Source: Paraburkholderia sp. BL9I2N2
GTDB taxonomy: Bacteria > Pseudomonadota > Gammaproteobacteria > Burkholderiales > Burkholderiaceae
Direction of reading: 5' to 3'
NCBI RefSeq assembly: GCF_004339745.1
Contig: NZ_SMGP01000001.1
Coordinates: 806,001-870,000 of the forward strand
Length of the DNA: 64,000 bases
Shown: positions 26,519-36,029 of the stretch, in pieces
How positions within the stretch are numbered: the first letter of the stretch is position 1
Layout of the letters: each line of letters opens with the position of its first letter
The notes under the pieces: generated by a model
Database searches by the model: none
Told to the model about the DNA's origin: nothing
Seen by the model: the letters and a program-made list of their open reading frames with translations, nothing else
Program-made: the position numbers and the translations under genes

Positions 26519-28318
26519 TTAATCGAGCTTGAATTGCGTCACCGCGCTTGCGAGGCTCACGGCCTGGCTTTGCAGCGCGGCGGCGGCCGCCGTGGATTCC
26601 TCGACCAGCGCGGCGTTCTGTTGAACCATCTCGTCGAGCTGGCTGACCGCGCGGTTCACTTCCTGAATGCCGCGCGTCTGTTCGTTGGCGGCCTGAGTGA
26701 TTTCGGAAATGATGGTCGTCACGTTGGCGACGTTGCTGACGATCTCCGTCATCGTCTCGCCGGCCTGGCGCACCTGACCGGAACCCGACGTGACGCTGGC
26801 CACGGTCGATTCGATCAGCGCCTTGATTTCCTTCGCCGCCTGCGCGCTGCGTTGCGCGAGGCTGCGCACTTCGCCGGCCACGACCGCGAAACCGCGGCCC
26901 TGTTCGCCCGCGCGCGCGGCTTCCACCGCGGCGTTCAACGCGAGGATGTTGGTCTGGAACGCAATGCCGTCGATCACGCCGATGATGTCGGAGATCTTCA
27001 CTGACGCATGCTGGATCTCGCCCATCGTCGCAATCACTTCGGAGATCACCACGCCGCCGCGCGAGGCGACCTGCGAGGCGGACACGGCGGTATCGTCGGC
27101 CTGCTTCGCGGCGCTGGCCGATTGCGTGACGGTCGAGGTGATTTCCTCCATCGACGCGGCGGTTTGCTGCAAGCTCGCCGCGGCCGATTCCGTGCGGCCC
27201 GACAGATCGACGTTGCCCGCCGCGATTTCGTTCGCGGCCACGCGCACCGATTCGCTGGAGTTGCGAATCTGGCGCATCACGTGGCTGAGTTTGTCGATGA
27301 AGGTGTTGAACGAACGCGCGATCTGCGCGACTTCGTCGTTGCCGGAGGCCGGCAGGCGTTGTGTGAGGTCGCCTTCGCCGGAGCCGATGGCGTCCATGGC
27401 GTCGCGCACTTTCGACAGACGCTGAAACGAAACAGCCGTGACCGCCGCCACGACCGCGGCGGCGATGCCGGCGATCACGATCAGCGCGATCACCGAAGCG
27501 GTCAGCAGCGAACGCATGCCGGCCGTCGCTTCGGCTTTGTCGAGCGCGACGACCGCGTACCAATCCGTGCCGGGAATCGCTTGGGCACGCATTAGCTTCG
27601 TGCTGCCGTTCACGTCCATTTCCAGCGGACGGTCGGTACTGAAGAGGGCGGCGAGTTTGTCGCTCGTCAGGGCCGGCGCCACGTCGGAGACCGGCTTCAG
27701 GGTCAGTTTCGCGTCGGGATGCGCGACGATATGGCCGCTCGCATCGATCAACATGCCGAAGCTCGCCGGCGTCGGATGAATCGACTTGACGTTGGCGATC
27801 ACGCTGTCCATCGCGACGTCGCCGGAGACCACGCCTTTCACCGCGCCGTCGCGCACCACGGGCGCGGCGAACGCTACCACCAGTTTGCCCGTGCCCACGT
27901 CCACGTACGGCGGCGTCACCACCGGCTTGCCCGCCGCGGCGGCCTGCTTGTACCAGGGACGGCCGGTCGGATCGTAGTCGGGCGGAATGCCGGTCGGATC
28001 GGAGAACTTCGCGGTCTTGTCCGCGTAGCCGACATACACGTTCGTGAACTTGCCAGCCGCGGCGATCTGCTTCAGCGCGGCGGACGGATCGGCTTGCAGC
28101 ACTGCGTCCTGCAACGAGTTGATCATCTGGCTGTTGGCCGCGACCCAGTCGCTGATGCCGTCCGCGTGACCGCTTTCGACCGCGGTCAGGCTGCTGTCGA
28201 TCGCATCGGCGTTGTACGAGTTGGCGACGACATAGTTGAGAACCGCGTTGGCGGCGAGCGCGACCACAACGATAGCGACGCACAGGGCGACGATGCGCGC
28301 GCGAATGGAGGTGAACAT
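26519..28318 (-). CDS. Methyl-accepting chemotaxis protein with dCache-type sensor
   Basis: A 599-residue chemoreceptor. TM1 is at about residues 7-29, followed by a roughly 245-residue periplasmic domain containing [19 protein letters not shown] and [10 protein letters not shown], characteristic of dCache_1 sensors that bind amino acids and related small ligands. Then come TM2, HAMP and the signalling domain with the conserved tip ([20 protein letters not shown]). The start at 28318 ([12 protein letters not shown]) puts TM1 correctly; a 26-residue upstream extension is discarded. First gene of the two-receptor unit. Confidence 0.93.
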   Translation of the reverse strand: MFTSIRARIVALCVAIVVVALAANAVLNYVVANSYNADAIDSSLTAVESGHADGISDWVAANSQMINSLQDAVLQADPSAALKQIAAAGKFTNVYVGYADKTAKFSDPTGIPPDYDPTGRPWYKQAAAAGKPVVTPPYVDVGTGKLVVAFAAPVVRDGAVKGVVSGDVAMDSVIANVKSIHPTPASFGMLIDASGHIVAHPDAKLTLKPVSDVAPALTSDKLAALFSTDRPLEMDVNGSTKLMRAQAIPGTDWYAVVALDKAEATAGMRSLLTASVIALIVIAGIAAAVVAAVTAVSFQRLSKVRDAMDAIGSGEGDLTQRLPASGNDEVAQIARSFNTFIDKLSHVMRQIRNSSESVRVAANEIAAGNVDLSGRTESAAASLQQTAASMEEITSTVTQSASAAKQADDTAVSASQVASRGGVVISEVIATMGEIQHASVKISDIIGVIDGIAFQTNILALNAAVEAARAGEQGRGFAVVAGEVRSLAQRSAQAAKEIKALIESTVASVTSGSGQVRQAGETMTEIVSNVANVTTIISEITQAANEQTRGIQEVNRAVSQLDEMVQQNAALVEESTAAAAALQSQAVSLASAVTQFKLD

Positions 28319-28587
28319 GTCGGGAGTCTTTCGGAGTGAGCGGTGAACCGGAGTCGGTGAGGCGGGGGCCTCACACGCTGTATACGGCTTCAACAAGTGG
28401 GACTTGAGCGGCGAATGCTTTCAATTGCTCGCCAATGGCGGGAGAGCCGTGCGGGGCGGCGTGTCGACTGCCCGCGAAATATTTCTTGCGAGTTGGCGTT
28501 TTCAATGCGTGCGGAAGCAGCGTTTCGCTGCACGCTGGTAAGCGGCCGGTGATGCGCTGTATTCGTATGACAATAACGCCGATCGCC

Positions 28588-29979
28588 TTACATGACTGGA
28601 GAATGCAAATGATGCGGATGGTCGAGTGTCTCCGCCACGATGCGCAGCGCTTCCTCGCATTCATCGCGCGTTTTCGATCCGCCGAGACAGACGCGCATGG
28701 CGTTGGGCGGATTGCCATCGGTGGAAAATGCGGCGCCCGCCACGGCGGCGATCCCCTGATTGCGCAATTGCAAGGCGAGTTCGGACGCGCTCCAGCCGCT
28801 TTCCATCGGCACCGGCAACCACAAATGAAAGCCATCCTGATGCGCTTCGTAAGGCCACGCTTCGAGCATGCGCGAGGCAATTGCCTGGCGAGCGCGCGAC
28901 TCGTTGCGGATCGCGTTGAGCATGTCCGCGGCGGTGCCGTCCGCGATCCACTGCGTCGCGAGCGTGACCGTGAACGGACTCGCCATCACGGTGGTGGCGC
29001 GCAATGCGCCGGCTAGCCGCTGTGTTTGCCGCGGCGTCGGCGCATGCAGATGCGCGACGCGCAAACCGGCGCCGAAGCTCTTCGACAAACCGGTCACGTA
29101 ATACGTCAGTTCGGGCGCGAAACTCGTGAGAGCATCGGGCGCGCTCTGCGGCAGCATCGCGTACGCATCGTCTTCGATGATCGGCACGCTGTAGCGCAGC
29201 GCCACGTCGGCGAGCGCCTCGCGCCGTTTGTGCGTGAGCGTCAGCGTGCTCGGATTTTGCAGCGTCGGATTGCAATAGAACGCGCTCGGTTTGTCCGTCT
29301 TGCAGAGCGCTTCGAAGGCATGAGCGAGCGGCCCTTCGTCGTCGCGTGGCAACGCTTGCAGACGCACGCCAAGTTGCGCGGCGATCGCCTTGATGCCGGG
29401 GTAGGCAAGTGCATCGAGACAGATGGTGCCGCCGGGCCGCGCGAGCTGGGAGACGAGCGCCACCAGCGCGCTATGGATGCCGGGGCACACCAGCACGTTC
29501 TGCGCGTCGCAATGCGGCACGCGGCGCCTCAGCCATTCGGCACCCGCGTCCTTGTCGGCCGCCGAGCCGCCGAAGTCCTGATAACGGAGCAACTGATAAG
29601 GATCGCTATCGGCCATCTGCCGCGCGGCGGATTCGCGCAGGCGGATCACGTAATCGGGCGGCTCGGGCGGCGTGTTCATCGACATTTCGATGCTGCTGCC
29701 GCCTGCGAGCGGCAACGTGGCCGTACGGCCGCGCACGAACGTGCCGCTGCCGGCGCGCGAATCGAGCAGGCCACGTTTGCGTGCTTCGGCATAGGCGCGC
29801 GCCACTGTCGTGTAGTTCAGCGCGAGTTCCAGGGCGAGATCGCGCAATCCCGGCAAGCGGTCGCGCGGACGCAGCCGCCCGGTGGCGAGATCTTCTTCGA
29901 TCAGATCGGGAATCGCCAGATAGGCCGGCTTGCGAATGTCGGCGAGACGTTTGATCCAGTGATGTGTCGGGCTGCTCAT
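28588..29979 (-). CDS. MocR-type regulator (GntR helix-turn-helix fused to aminotransferase fold)
   Basis: A 463-residue MocR protein. The winged helix-turn-helix is at about residues 10-75 (RPRDRLPGLRDLALELALNYTTVARAYAE). A fold-type-I aminotransferase-like domain follows, with the PLP-binding Lys300 in VTGLSKSFGAGLR. Such proteins use PLP or an aldimine as effector. The start at 29979 is chosen because the 50-residue upstream extension is atypical. It is divergent from the Nit1C cluster with 352 bp between, where matching palindromes occur, so control of the cluster and of itself is plausible. Confidence 0.9.
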   Translation of the reverse strand: MSSPTHHWIKRLADIRKPAYLAIPDLIEEDLATGRLRPRDRLPGLRDLALELALNYTTVARAYAEARKRGLLDSRAGSGTFVRGRTATLPLAGGSSIEMSMNTPPEPPDYVIRLRESAARQMADSDPYQLLRYQDFGGSAADKDAGAEWLRRRVPHCDAQNVLVCPGIHSALVALVSQLARPGGTICLDALAYPGIKAIAAQLGVRLQALPRDDEGPLAHAFEALCKTDKPSAFYCNPTLQNPSTLTLTHKRREALADVALRYSVPIIEDDAYAMLPQSAPDALTSFAPELTYYVTGLSKSFGAGLRVAHLHAPTPRQTQRLAGALRATTVMASPFTVTLATQWIADGTAADMLNAIRNESRARQAIASRMLEAWPYEAHQDGFHLWLPVPMESGWSASELALQLRNQGIAAVAGAAFSTDGNPPNAMRVCLGGSKTRDECEEALRIVAETLDHPHHLHSPVM

Positions 29980-30011
29980 TGCCTTCGGGCCTCTATTCAC
30001 GTTGAAAGAAG

Positions 30012-30035
30012 TTGATCGCATCCGCATGCGATCAA
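30012..30035. promoter_or_regulatory. Perfect palindrome, candidate MocR operator
   Basis: TTGATCGCAT (30012-30021), spacer CCGC, ATGCGATCAA (30026-30035): a 24-bp perfect inverted repeat 33 bp upstream of the MocR start. The same decamer recurs at 30223-30232 beside the nit promoter. Confidence 0.6.
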
Positions 30036-30098
30036 TGATCGGATTGATCGACCGTGGTGAATGACTGCACCATGCCGACACGTCGTTATGCGCGAATC

Positions 30099-30113
30099 GC
30101 ACATGGGTGGTGC
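30099..30113. promoter_or_regulatory. NtrC-like enhancer site
   Basis: GCACATGGGTGGTGC matches the NtrC consensus GCACCA-N3-TGGTGC with the right half perfect and GCAC conserved on the left. It sits about 150 bp upstream of the sigma-54 element at 30249-30264, within the usual enhancer range. A perfect half-site, TGCACCA, lies at 30066-30072. Confidence 0.55.
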
Positions 30114-30222
30114 GGTAAGGCTGCGCCAACGGTGTTAGCGCGGCATGTCTGAGTCGTATGCAACCTTCGCGCCAAAAATTTTTTCGAGTCGCACTTCGAA
30201 TCGAGACGGAATTGATTGCTGA

Positions 30223-30248
30223 TTGATCGCATTCGCGCGGCCGATCAA
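30223..30248. promoter_or_regulatory. Second TTGATCG/CGATCAA site next to the nit promoter
   Basis: TTGATCGCAT at 30223-30232 repeats the half-site of the 30012 palindrome, and CGATCAA closes at 30242-30248, immediately before the sigma-54 -24 element. Protein bound here could touch or block the polymerase. Confidence 0.5.
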
Positions 30249-30264
30249 TGGCACGGCCGTTGCA
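30249..30264 (+). promoter_or_regulatory. Sigma-54 (RpoN) promoter of the Nit1C cluster
   Basis: TGGCACGGCCGTTGCA matches the -24/-12 consensus TGGCAC-N5-TTGCA at every fixed position, with exact GG-N10-GC spacing. Transcription would start near 30275, leaving a leader of about 57 nt before the first gene, whose ribosome-binding site is GGAGAG. Sigma-54 control fits a nitrogen-scavenging cluster. Confidence 0.8.
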
Positions 30265-30331
30265 TTGGAAGAAGCGCGCACAGCTTGAACGCGCGCCCTC
30301 TTTTACTTAGCAAACCTGATCGGAGAGTGTC

Positions 30332-30814
30332 ATGCCAGCCGTCAACAAACCGCTGCATCAGAAAGGCGATTACCTTGTCGACTACGAGGAGAAAGTCTTC
30401 GAAGACGTGAAAGCCGAGCCGGGCGAGAAGGCGCTCGTCACGTTTCACACGGTCGCGTTCGAAGGCTCGATCGGTTTCGTCAATCTGCTGCAGGCGACGC
30501 GCCTGCAACGCAAGGGCTTCGAAACGTCGGTGCTGCTGTATGGACCGGGCGTCACGCTCGGTCTGCAACGCGGCTTTCCCACGCTCGGCGACGAAGCGTT
30601 TCCCGGCCATCTGAACTTCAACAAGCAACTGATGAAGTTCATGGAAGAGGGCGGCAAAGTCTACGCGTGCCGCTTCGCGCTGCAGGCACTGTATGGCCAC
30701 GGGGAAGCCTCGCTGATCGAAGGCATCCGGCCGATCAGCCCGCTCGACGTGCTCGACATCCAGTTGCTTCACCGCAAGGACAACGCGTTGATCATCCATA
30801 CGTGGACGGTTTGA
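30332..30814 (+). CDS. MSMEG_0572/Sll0783-family nitrogen-starvation protein (Nit1C)
   Basis: A 160-residue protein of the family that opens Nit1C gene clusters (Sll0783 in Synechocystis, MSMEG_0572 in Mycobacterium). Recognisable parts are [18 protein letters not shown] at the N-terminus and [32 protein letters not shown] in the middle. The biochemical role is unknown; in cyanobacteria the locus responds to nitrogen starvation. It is the first gene behind the sigma-54 promoter, with GGAGAG seven bases from the ATG, and the nitrilase gene follows 19 bp later. Confidence 0.9.
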   Translation: MPAVNKPLHQKGDYLVDYEEKVFEDVKAEPGEKALVTFHTVAFEGSIGFVNLLQATRLQRKGFETSVLLYGPGVTLGLQRGFPTLGDEAFPGHLNFNKQLMKFMEEGGKVYACRFALQALYGHGEASLIEGIRPISPLDVLDIQLLHRKDNALIIHTWTV

Positions 30815-30833
30815 CGAAAGGCGAGTGACCACC

Positions 30834-31880
30834 ATGTCCGAAAAATCGACGGGCAAGCGCATCGTGCGCGCCGCAGCGGTTCAGATCGCGCCCGACTTCG
30901 AGCGCAGCGGCGGCACGCTCGAAAAGGTCTGCGAGGCAATCGAAAAAGCGGCACGCGATGGCGTCCAACTGATCGTGTTTCCCGAAACCTTCGTGCCGTA
31001 TTACCCCTACTTCTCTTTCGTGCGGCCGCCCGTTGCGTCCGGCGCCGATCACATGAAACTCTACGAAGAGGCCGTGATCGTGCCGGGCCCGGTGACGCAG
31101 GCGGTGGCCGAGCAGGCGCGTTTGCATCGGATGGTGGTGGTGCTCGGTGTCAACGAGCTCGATCACGGCAGCCTTTACAACACGCAGTTGATCTTCGACG
31201 TGGATGGCCGGATCGTCCTCAAGCGCCGCAAGATCACGCCGACGTTTCATGAACGGATGATCTGGGGGCAGGGCGACGCAGCGGGTTTGACGGTGGCGAA
31301 TACGGCGGTGGGGCGAATCGGTGCGCTTGCCTGCTGGGAGCACTACAACCCGCTCGCGCGTTATGCGTTGATGACGCAACACGAAGAGATTCATTGCAGT
31401 CAGTTTCCCGGTTCGCTGGTGGGGCCGATTTTCGCCGATCAGATCGAGGTGACGATCCGGCATCACGCGTTGGAGTCCGGTTGCTTTGTCGTGAATGCGA
31501 CGGGGTGGCTCACCGAAGCGCAGATCGCGTCCGTGACGCCGGATACGAATTTGCAGAAGGCGCTGCGCGGCGGCTGCAATACCGCGATCGTGTCGCCGGA
31601 AGGCCAGCATCTCGTCGAGCCGCTGCGCGAAGGCGAAGGCATGGTGATCGCCGACCTCGACATGGCGCTGATCACCAAGCGCAAACGCATGATGGATTCG
31701 GTCGGCCATTACGCGCGCCCCGAGTTGCTGAGCCTCGCGATCAACCGGCGTCCCGCGGAAACCGTGGCGCCGATGCCGGCGTGGCCGGCCGCCGCGAGCG
31801 CCGATTTGAATTCAACCGAAGGAGGATGCGATGAACGCCAGCGAGTCGCTGTCGGCGCAGAGCCGGCAATTGATGACTGA
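30834..31880 (+). CDS. Nitrilase (Nit1C subfamily)
   Basis: A 348-residue nitrilase with the complete catalytic triad: E51 in [15 protein letters not shown]133 in [12 protein letters not shown] and C167 in [13 protein letters not shown]. Nitrilases convert nitriles to acid and ammonia; members of this subfamily are linked to cyanide or nitrile nitrogen use. The ATG at 30834 is preferred over a GTG at 30825. The last 50 bp overlap the next gene in another frame, so the C-terminal about 16 residues may be non-conserved tail. Second gene of the cluster. Confidence 0.93.
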   Translation: MSEKSTGKRIVRAAAVQIAPDFERSGGTLEKVCEAIEKAARDGVQLIVFPETFVPYYPYFSFVRPPVASGADHMKLYEEAVIVPGPVTQAVAEQARLHRMVVVLGVNELDHGSLYNTQLIFDVDGRIVLKRRKITPTFHERMIWGQGDAAGLTVANTAVGRIGALACWEHYNPLARYALMTQHEEIHCSQFPGSLVGPIFADQIEVTIRHHALESGCFVVNATGWLTEAQIASVTPDTNLQKALRGGCNTAIVSPEGQHLVEPLREGEGMVIADLDMALITKRKRMMDSVGHYARPELLSLAINRRPAETVAPMPAWPAAASADLNSTEGGCDERQRVAVGAEPAIDD

Positions 31881-32944
31881 ATTGCAGTCGACCGGTCTGC
31901 GGCTCGTGTCGCCGGATGCGGGCGCGGCGAGCCGGCGCGGCGGCGCGGGACCGTCTGACCACAAGGCGGTGACGGTGGACGGCGTGACGATCATGGTGCC
32001 CGTGCATACGAGCACCGCGTGGCACTCGCCCTTCGTCGCGCAGACGCCCGATGCGAGTGGTTCGAGCGCGCTGCTGCGCGGCACGATTCCGATCGCCAAC
32101 ATCAGCTTTCCGAAAGCGCCGCGTTTTTACGCCATGCAGACGCTAGACGGCGTGCCGTACTCGCATATCGCCGCATTGCACAGTGCGGACGTGCTCGCGA
32201 CCACCGTGTTGCAAACCTGCATTCGATACGAGAGCCGGCGCAAAAGCTGCAAGTTCTGCGCGATTGGGCAGTCGCTCGCGGCGGGCCGCACGATTGCGCG
32301 CAAGACACCGGAGCAACTCGCGGAAGTGGCGCGCGCGGCCGTACTGCTCGACGGCGTGAAGCATATGGTGTTGACCACCGGCACGCCGCCCACGCCGGAT
32401 CGTGGCGCGCAGATTCTGTGCGAGAGCGCGTTTCGCGATCAAGGCCGCGGTCGATCTGCCGATCCAGGCGCAATGCGAGCCGCCCGACGACGATCGCTGG
32501 TTCGCGCGCATGAAAGCGAGCGGCATCGACACACTCGGCATGCATCTCGAAGTCGTGACGCCCGCTTTGCGCGAACGGATCATGCCGGGCAAGGCGAGCG
32601 TGCCGCTGTCGCGCTACATGGAAGCGTTCGAGTCCGCCGTGGCCGTATTCGGGCGCGGGCAGGTCAGTACCTACATTCTCGCCGGGCTCGGCGATAGCGC
32701 GGAAGCCATCCTGACGATGTCGCGCGAACTAATCGAGCTCGGCGTCTATCCGTTCGTCGTGCCGTTCGTGCCGATCAGCGGCACGCCGCTCGAAGATCAT
32801 CCGGCGCCCACGCCTGAATTCATGAAGTCGGTGTTGCAGCCGCTTGGCGGCATGCTCAATGCCGCTGCCATGCGCTCGAGCGATATCAAGGCCGGTTGTG
32901 GCAAATGCGGCGCGTGTTCGTCGCTGTCATCGTACGAGGAGTGA
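31831..32944 (+). pseudogene. Radical SAM protein of the MSMEG_0568 family, frameshifted
   Basis: Two frames together encode one radical-SAM enzyme. The first (from ATG 31831) carries the iron-sulfur cysteines in TCIRYESRRKSCKFCAIG (C-x9-C-x2-C). It stays on family to GAQILCESAF, then loses sense. The second resumes exactly as AIKAAVDLPIQAQCEPP and runs to a cysteine-rich end (AGCGKCGACSS). The break is one extra T in 32431-32433. Removing it gives a continuous protein of about 370 residues. The rest of both parts is well conserved, so the event is recent, a sequencing error, or a recoding site. In Nit1C clusters this protein is always present; its reaction is unknown. Confidence 0.85.
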
Positions 32945-32946
32945 TT

Positions 32947-33558
32947 ATGTTCGGTGAAGCGATTGCAGGCGAGGCGCTGGATGGTGACATCGTTTTCGCG
33001 CCGTATGCGCCGGGCGAATTCCGTATCAAGTGGACCACGTTGAATTGGGAAGCCGAAGAGGCGTTCAAATTGCGGCGCGCTGTGTTCTGCGTCGAGCAGG
33101 GCATTTTCGTCGGGGACGATCGCGACGATATCGATCAGCACGCACAGCAACTGGTCGCCGTCAGTTGCCTCGGCGGCATGCCGGAGCAGGTGGTCGGCAC
33201 CGTACGCATTCATCGCGATCACGACAATGTGTGGTTCGGTTCGCGCCTCGCCGTGCATGCGGCGTTTCGCCGACATGGAAAGATCGGTGCGACGCTGATT
33301 CGTCTCGCCGTGAGCAGCGCGCATGCGCTCGGCTGTGAGACGTTCCTGGCGCATGTGCAGAGCCAGAATGTGCCGCTCTTTCGCGCGATGTATTGGGACG
33401 TGCTCGCGGAGGAAACCCTGCTCGGCAGACCGCATCATCTGATGCAGGCGCAATTGGACCGCTATCCGCCGTGCGTGACGCCTAATAGCGGCTTTGTCAC
33501 GCGCACGCAAGCGCAAGCGTATTCGCGTCGTCTCGAACCCGCGCGGAGTGGGGCATGA
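32947..33558 (+). CDS. GNAT N-acetyltransferase of the MSMEG_0567 family (Nit1C)
   Basis: A 203-residue GNAT-fold protein. The N-terminal EEAFKLRRAVFCVEQGIF and the acetyl-CoA loop LAVHAAFRRHGKIGATLIRLAV (R/QxxGxG/A-like) are visible. Start at ATG 32947, 2 bp after the radical-SAM stop. The family is restricted to Nit1C clusters; the acceptor is unknown. It overlaps the next gene by 4 bp. Confidence 0.88.
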   Translation: MFGEAIAGEALDGDIVFAPYAPGEFRIKWTTLNWEAEEAFKLRRAVFCVEQGIFVGDDRDDIDQHAQQLVAVSCLGGMPEQVVGTVRIHRDHDNVWFGSRLAVHAAFRRHGKIGATLIRLAVSSAHALGCETFLAHVQSQNVPLFRAMYWDVLAEETLLGRPHHLMQAQLDRYPPCVTPNSGFVTRTQAQAYSRRLEPARSGA

Positions 33559-34538
33559 GCGTCGCCGATCTCGTCGCCGGCTTGCGCGAAAGCCGCGGGT
33601 TCCGGCACAAGACCGATATCGTCGACGTGGTCGACTCTCTGGCGAAGCGTTTGCCTCGCGGCACGCACGATCTCGCGCAAGCCGTGGCGCTCGGCGACGA
33701 CTGTGCCGCGCTCGCCGATGGCGACGGCTATCTGCTCTTTGCGATCGAAGGCATGGTCAGCGATTTCGTGAGCACCATGCCGTGGTTCGCCGGCTACAGC
33801 AGCGTGATGGTCAACGTTAGCGATATCTATGCAATGGGTGGGCGGCCGTTGGCGGTGGTGGACGCGCTTTGGAGTCCGGGCATCGGCGCGGCCGACCAGG
33901 TGCTGGCGGGCATGGCGGCGGCCTCTGTCGCGTATGGCGTGCCGATTGTCGGCGGCCATACGAATACGCGCAGCGACGCGGCGCAACTGGCGGTGTCGAT
34001 TATCGGCCGCGCCAAGGCGTTGCTGTCGAGCTTCAACGCGAAACCGGGCGACAGTCTGATGATGGCAGTCGATCTACGCGGCCGTTTCGAAGAACCGTAT
34101 CCGTTCTGGAATGCTTCCGTGAACGCACCGCCCGAACGTCTGCACGGCGATCTCGAACTGCTGCCTCAACTGGCGGAAAGCGGTCTGTGCGACGCCGCGA
34201 AAGATATCAGCATGGCAGGCACGCTCGGCACTGCGCTGATGTTGCTCGAATGTTCGAAGGTGGGAGCGCGGATCGATCTCGCGTGCATTCCCAAGCCTGA
34301 CGGTGTGACGCTGGAGCGCTGGGTGACTGCCTTTCCGAGTTTCGGCTATTTGCTTTCGGTGCGGCCGGAGCATGTCGATGCCGTGCAGGGGCAATTCGAC
34401 GCGCGTGCCCTCGCGTGTGCGGTGATCGGTTCCGTTGATGCAACGAGCGAGGTTGTTCTGCATCAGCGGGACGATGTTGCAACGCTATGGGACTTTCAGC
34501 GCGAGCCGTTCATCGTCGGGAAGGGTGATACGAAATGA
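33555..34538 (+). CDS. AIR synthase-related protein (Sll0787 family, Nit1C)
   Basis: A 327-residue protein with the PurM/selenophosphate-synthetase ATP-binding fold: ALGDDCAALADGDGYLLFAIEGMV, NVSDIYAMGGRPLAVVDALW and GGHTNTRSDAAQLAVSIIG match the conserved blocks. It probably forms an ATP-dependent acyl-phosphate or imidate-like intermediate, by analogy with PurM; its own reaction is unproven. It starts inside the GNAT gene (4-bp overlap) and overlaps the glycosyltransferase gene by 4 bp. Confidence 0.9.
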   Translation: MSVADLVAGLRESRGFRHKTDIVDVVDSLAKRLPRGTHDLAQAVALGDDCAALADGDGYLLFAIEGMVSDFVSTMPWFAGYSSVMVNVSDIYAMGGRPLAVVDALWSPGIGAADQVLAGMAAASVAYGVPIVGGHTNTRSDAAQLAVSIIGRAKALLSSFNAKPGDSLMMAVDLRGRFEEPYPFWNASVNAPPERLHGDLELLPQLAESGLCDAAKDISMAGTLGTALMLLECSKVGARIDLACIPKPDGVTLERWVTAFPSFGYLLSVRPEHVDAVQGQFDARALACAVIGSVDATSEVVLHQRDDVATLWDFQREPFIVGKGDTK

Positions 34539-35704
34539 ACGCGTTGCGTATCGCGTTGCTGACGCACTCGGTCAATCCGCGCGGCGGCGTCGTGCATACG
34601 CTGGAACTGGCGGCGGCGTTGACGATGCTTGGGCACGACGTGACGGTGTTCGTGCCGGCCGCGCTTGGCGAGACGCTGTTTCGTCTGCCGGCGTGCCGCG
34701 TGGTGTATGCACCTATCTTATTGGCTCAGGCCGATACCGTTGCGATGGTCGAAGCGCGGATCGATGCGTTCCGGCGAGCACTCATCGAACAGGACGCAAG
34801 CGCGTTCGACGTGCTGCACGCGCAGGACAGCATCAGCGGCAATGCACTCGCCGAGTTGAAAGCGGAGGGTTTCATTCACGGCTTCATGCGTACGGTTCAC
34901 CACCTGGATCATTTCAACGATCTCAAGTTGGCAGCCTGGCAACGGCGCGCGTATCAGGACGCGGATCAGGTGTTGTGCGTGAGTGATACATGGACGCGTG
35001 AAATGCAATCCATGTATGGCATCAATGCCATCACTGTGCCGAACGGCGTGGACATGAAGCGTTTTTCTTCGCAGCGGGACCAACACGACGCGCAAATCGG
35101 GCAGCGTTTCGGCATCGACGGTGGACCTATCGTGCTGACAGTGGGCGGCATCGAGGTGCGTAAGAACACACTGGCGCTGCTCGAAGCGTTCGCATCCATG
35201 CGCCGCAATGTGCCGCAAGCGCAACTCGTTATCGCGGGCGGTGCGAGTCTGCTTGATCACGATGCCTATACCCGCCGCTTGCTGCAACGCGCAGGCGAGT
35301 TGGGTCTGTCCATCGGCCCGCATGAAAGCGTCGTAGTGACCGGTCCGCTCGAAGATGCTGCCATGCCCGCGTTGTTTCGATGCGCCGATGTTCTCTCAAT
35401 GGTGTCGTTGCGAGAAGGTTTCGGTCTCGTCGTGTTGGAGGCGCTCGCGAGCGGCACGCCGGTGGTGGCCTCGTCGATTGCGCCATTCACCGAGTATCTC
35501 GACAACACGACTTGCTACTGGGCCGATCCACTCGACGTGGATTCGATCGCTGCGGCATTAACGCGAGCGTTGAGCGAGAGTTGTCTCGACTTCGAGCACG
35601 CCGTGCCTGCGTTGCTCGCGCGCTTTAGCTGGGCCGCGAGCGCGCAGCATCACGTAGACGCCTACCGCCGTTTCCTCGCGAAGCGCGCTCTGCTTACTCA
35701 TTGA
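34535..35704 (+). CDS. Glycosyltransferase of the MSMEG_0565 family (Nit1C)
   Basis: A 389-residue GT-B, family-4-type glycosyltransferase. The N-terminal NPRGGVVHTLELAAALTMLGHDVTVF acceptor-side fold is followed by LTVGGIEVRKNTLALLEAF and the C-terminal nucleotide-sugar site LREGFGLVVLEALASGTPVVASSIAPFTEYL, including the E-x7-E motif. Why a sugar transferase belongs in a nitrilase cluster is not known; a glycosylated intermediate is conceivable. Translationally coupled to its neighbour. Confidence 0.9.
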   Translation: MNALRIALLTHSVNPRGGVVHTLELAAALTMLGHDVTVFVPAALGETLFRLPACRVVYAPILLAQADTVAMVEARIDAFRRALIEQDASAFDVLHAQDSISGNALAELKAEGFIHGFMRTVHHLDHFNDLKLAAWQRRAYQDADQVLCVSDTWTREMQSMYGINAITVPNGVDMKRFSSQRDQHDAQIGQRFGIDGGPIVLTVGGIEVRKNTLALLEAFASMRRNVPQAQLVIAGGASLLDHDAYTRRLLQRAGELGLSIGPHESVVVTGPLEDAAMPALFRCADVLSMVSLREGFGLVVLEALASGTPVVASSIAPFTEYLDNTTCYWADPLDVDSIAAALTRALSESCLDFEHAVPALLARFSWAASAQHHVDAYRRFLAKRALLTH

Positions 35705-35718
35705 TTCGAGGATTAGCA

Positions 35719-36003
35719 ATGCCTGTCATGCACTTTCGCATTCAATGGCCTGATGGCGACGAAGCGAACTGTTATTCGCCTTCGCTCGTGATCGGCGACT
35801 TTTTCACACCGGGCGAGGCCTACGCGTTGGAAGATTTCGTCGCGCGATCGCGGCAGGCGCTGGGTATCGCGTCCGAGCGTGTGCGCGAGAAATACGGCTT
35901 TGCCTGCTCGGCGGCGATCGACCAGCTTGCGCAGATCGAGCGCGACGCGGCGCGCTTTCGCGATCGTCCGGAGGCGACCGTCAAGGTCATCGAATTCAGC
36001 TAG
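35719..36003 (+). CDS. MSMEG_0570-family nitrogen-starvation protein (Nit1C)
   Basis: A 94-residue protein. MHFRIQWPDGDEANCYSPSLVI and FFTPGEAYALEDFVARSRQAL are the family's hallmarks. The start at 35719 has GAGGA seven bases upstream; an in-frame start inside the preceding gene (35701) is less likely. Function is unknown, but the family co-occurs with the other Nit1C genes. Confidence 0.88.
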   Translation: MPVMHFRIQWPDGDEANCYSPSLVIGDFFTPGEAYALEDFVARSRQALGIASERVREKYGFACSAAIDQLAQIERDAARFRDRPEATVKVIEFS

Positions 36004-36029
36004 GCGCTTATTCTTTCAGAGGACGCATC

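Noticed and set aside
26493..28283. A 596-codon minus-strand frame overlapping the dCache chemoreceptor gene
   Set aside because: Arg/Gly-rich out-of-frame reading of the chemoreceptor gene, which itself has complete domains.
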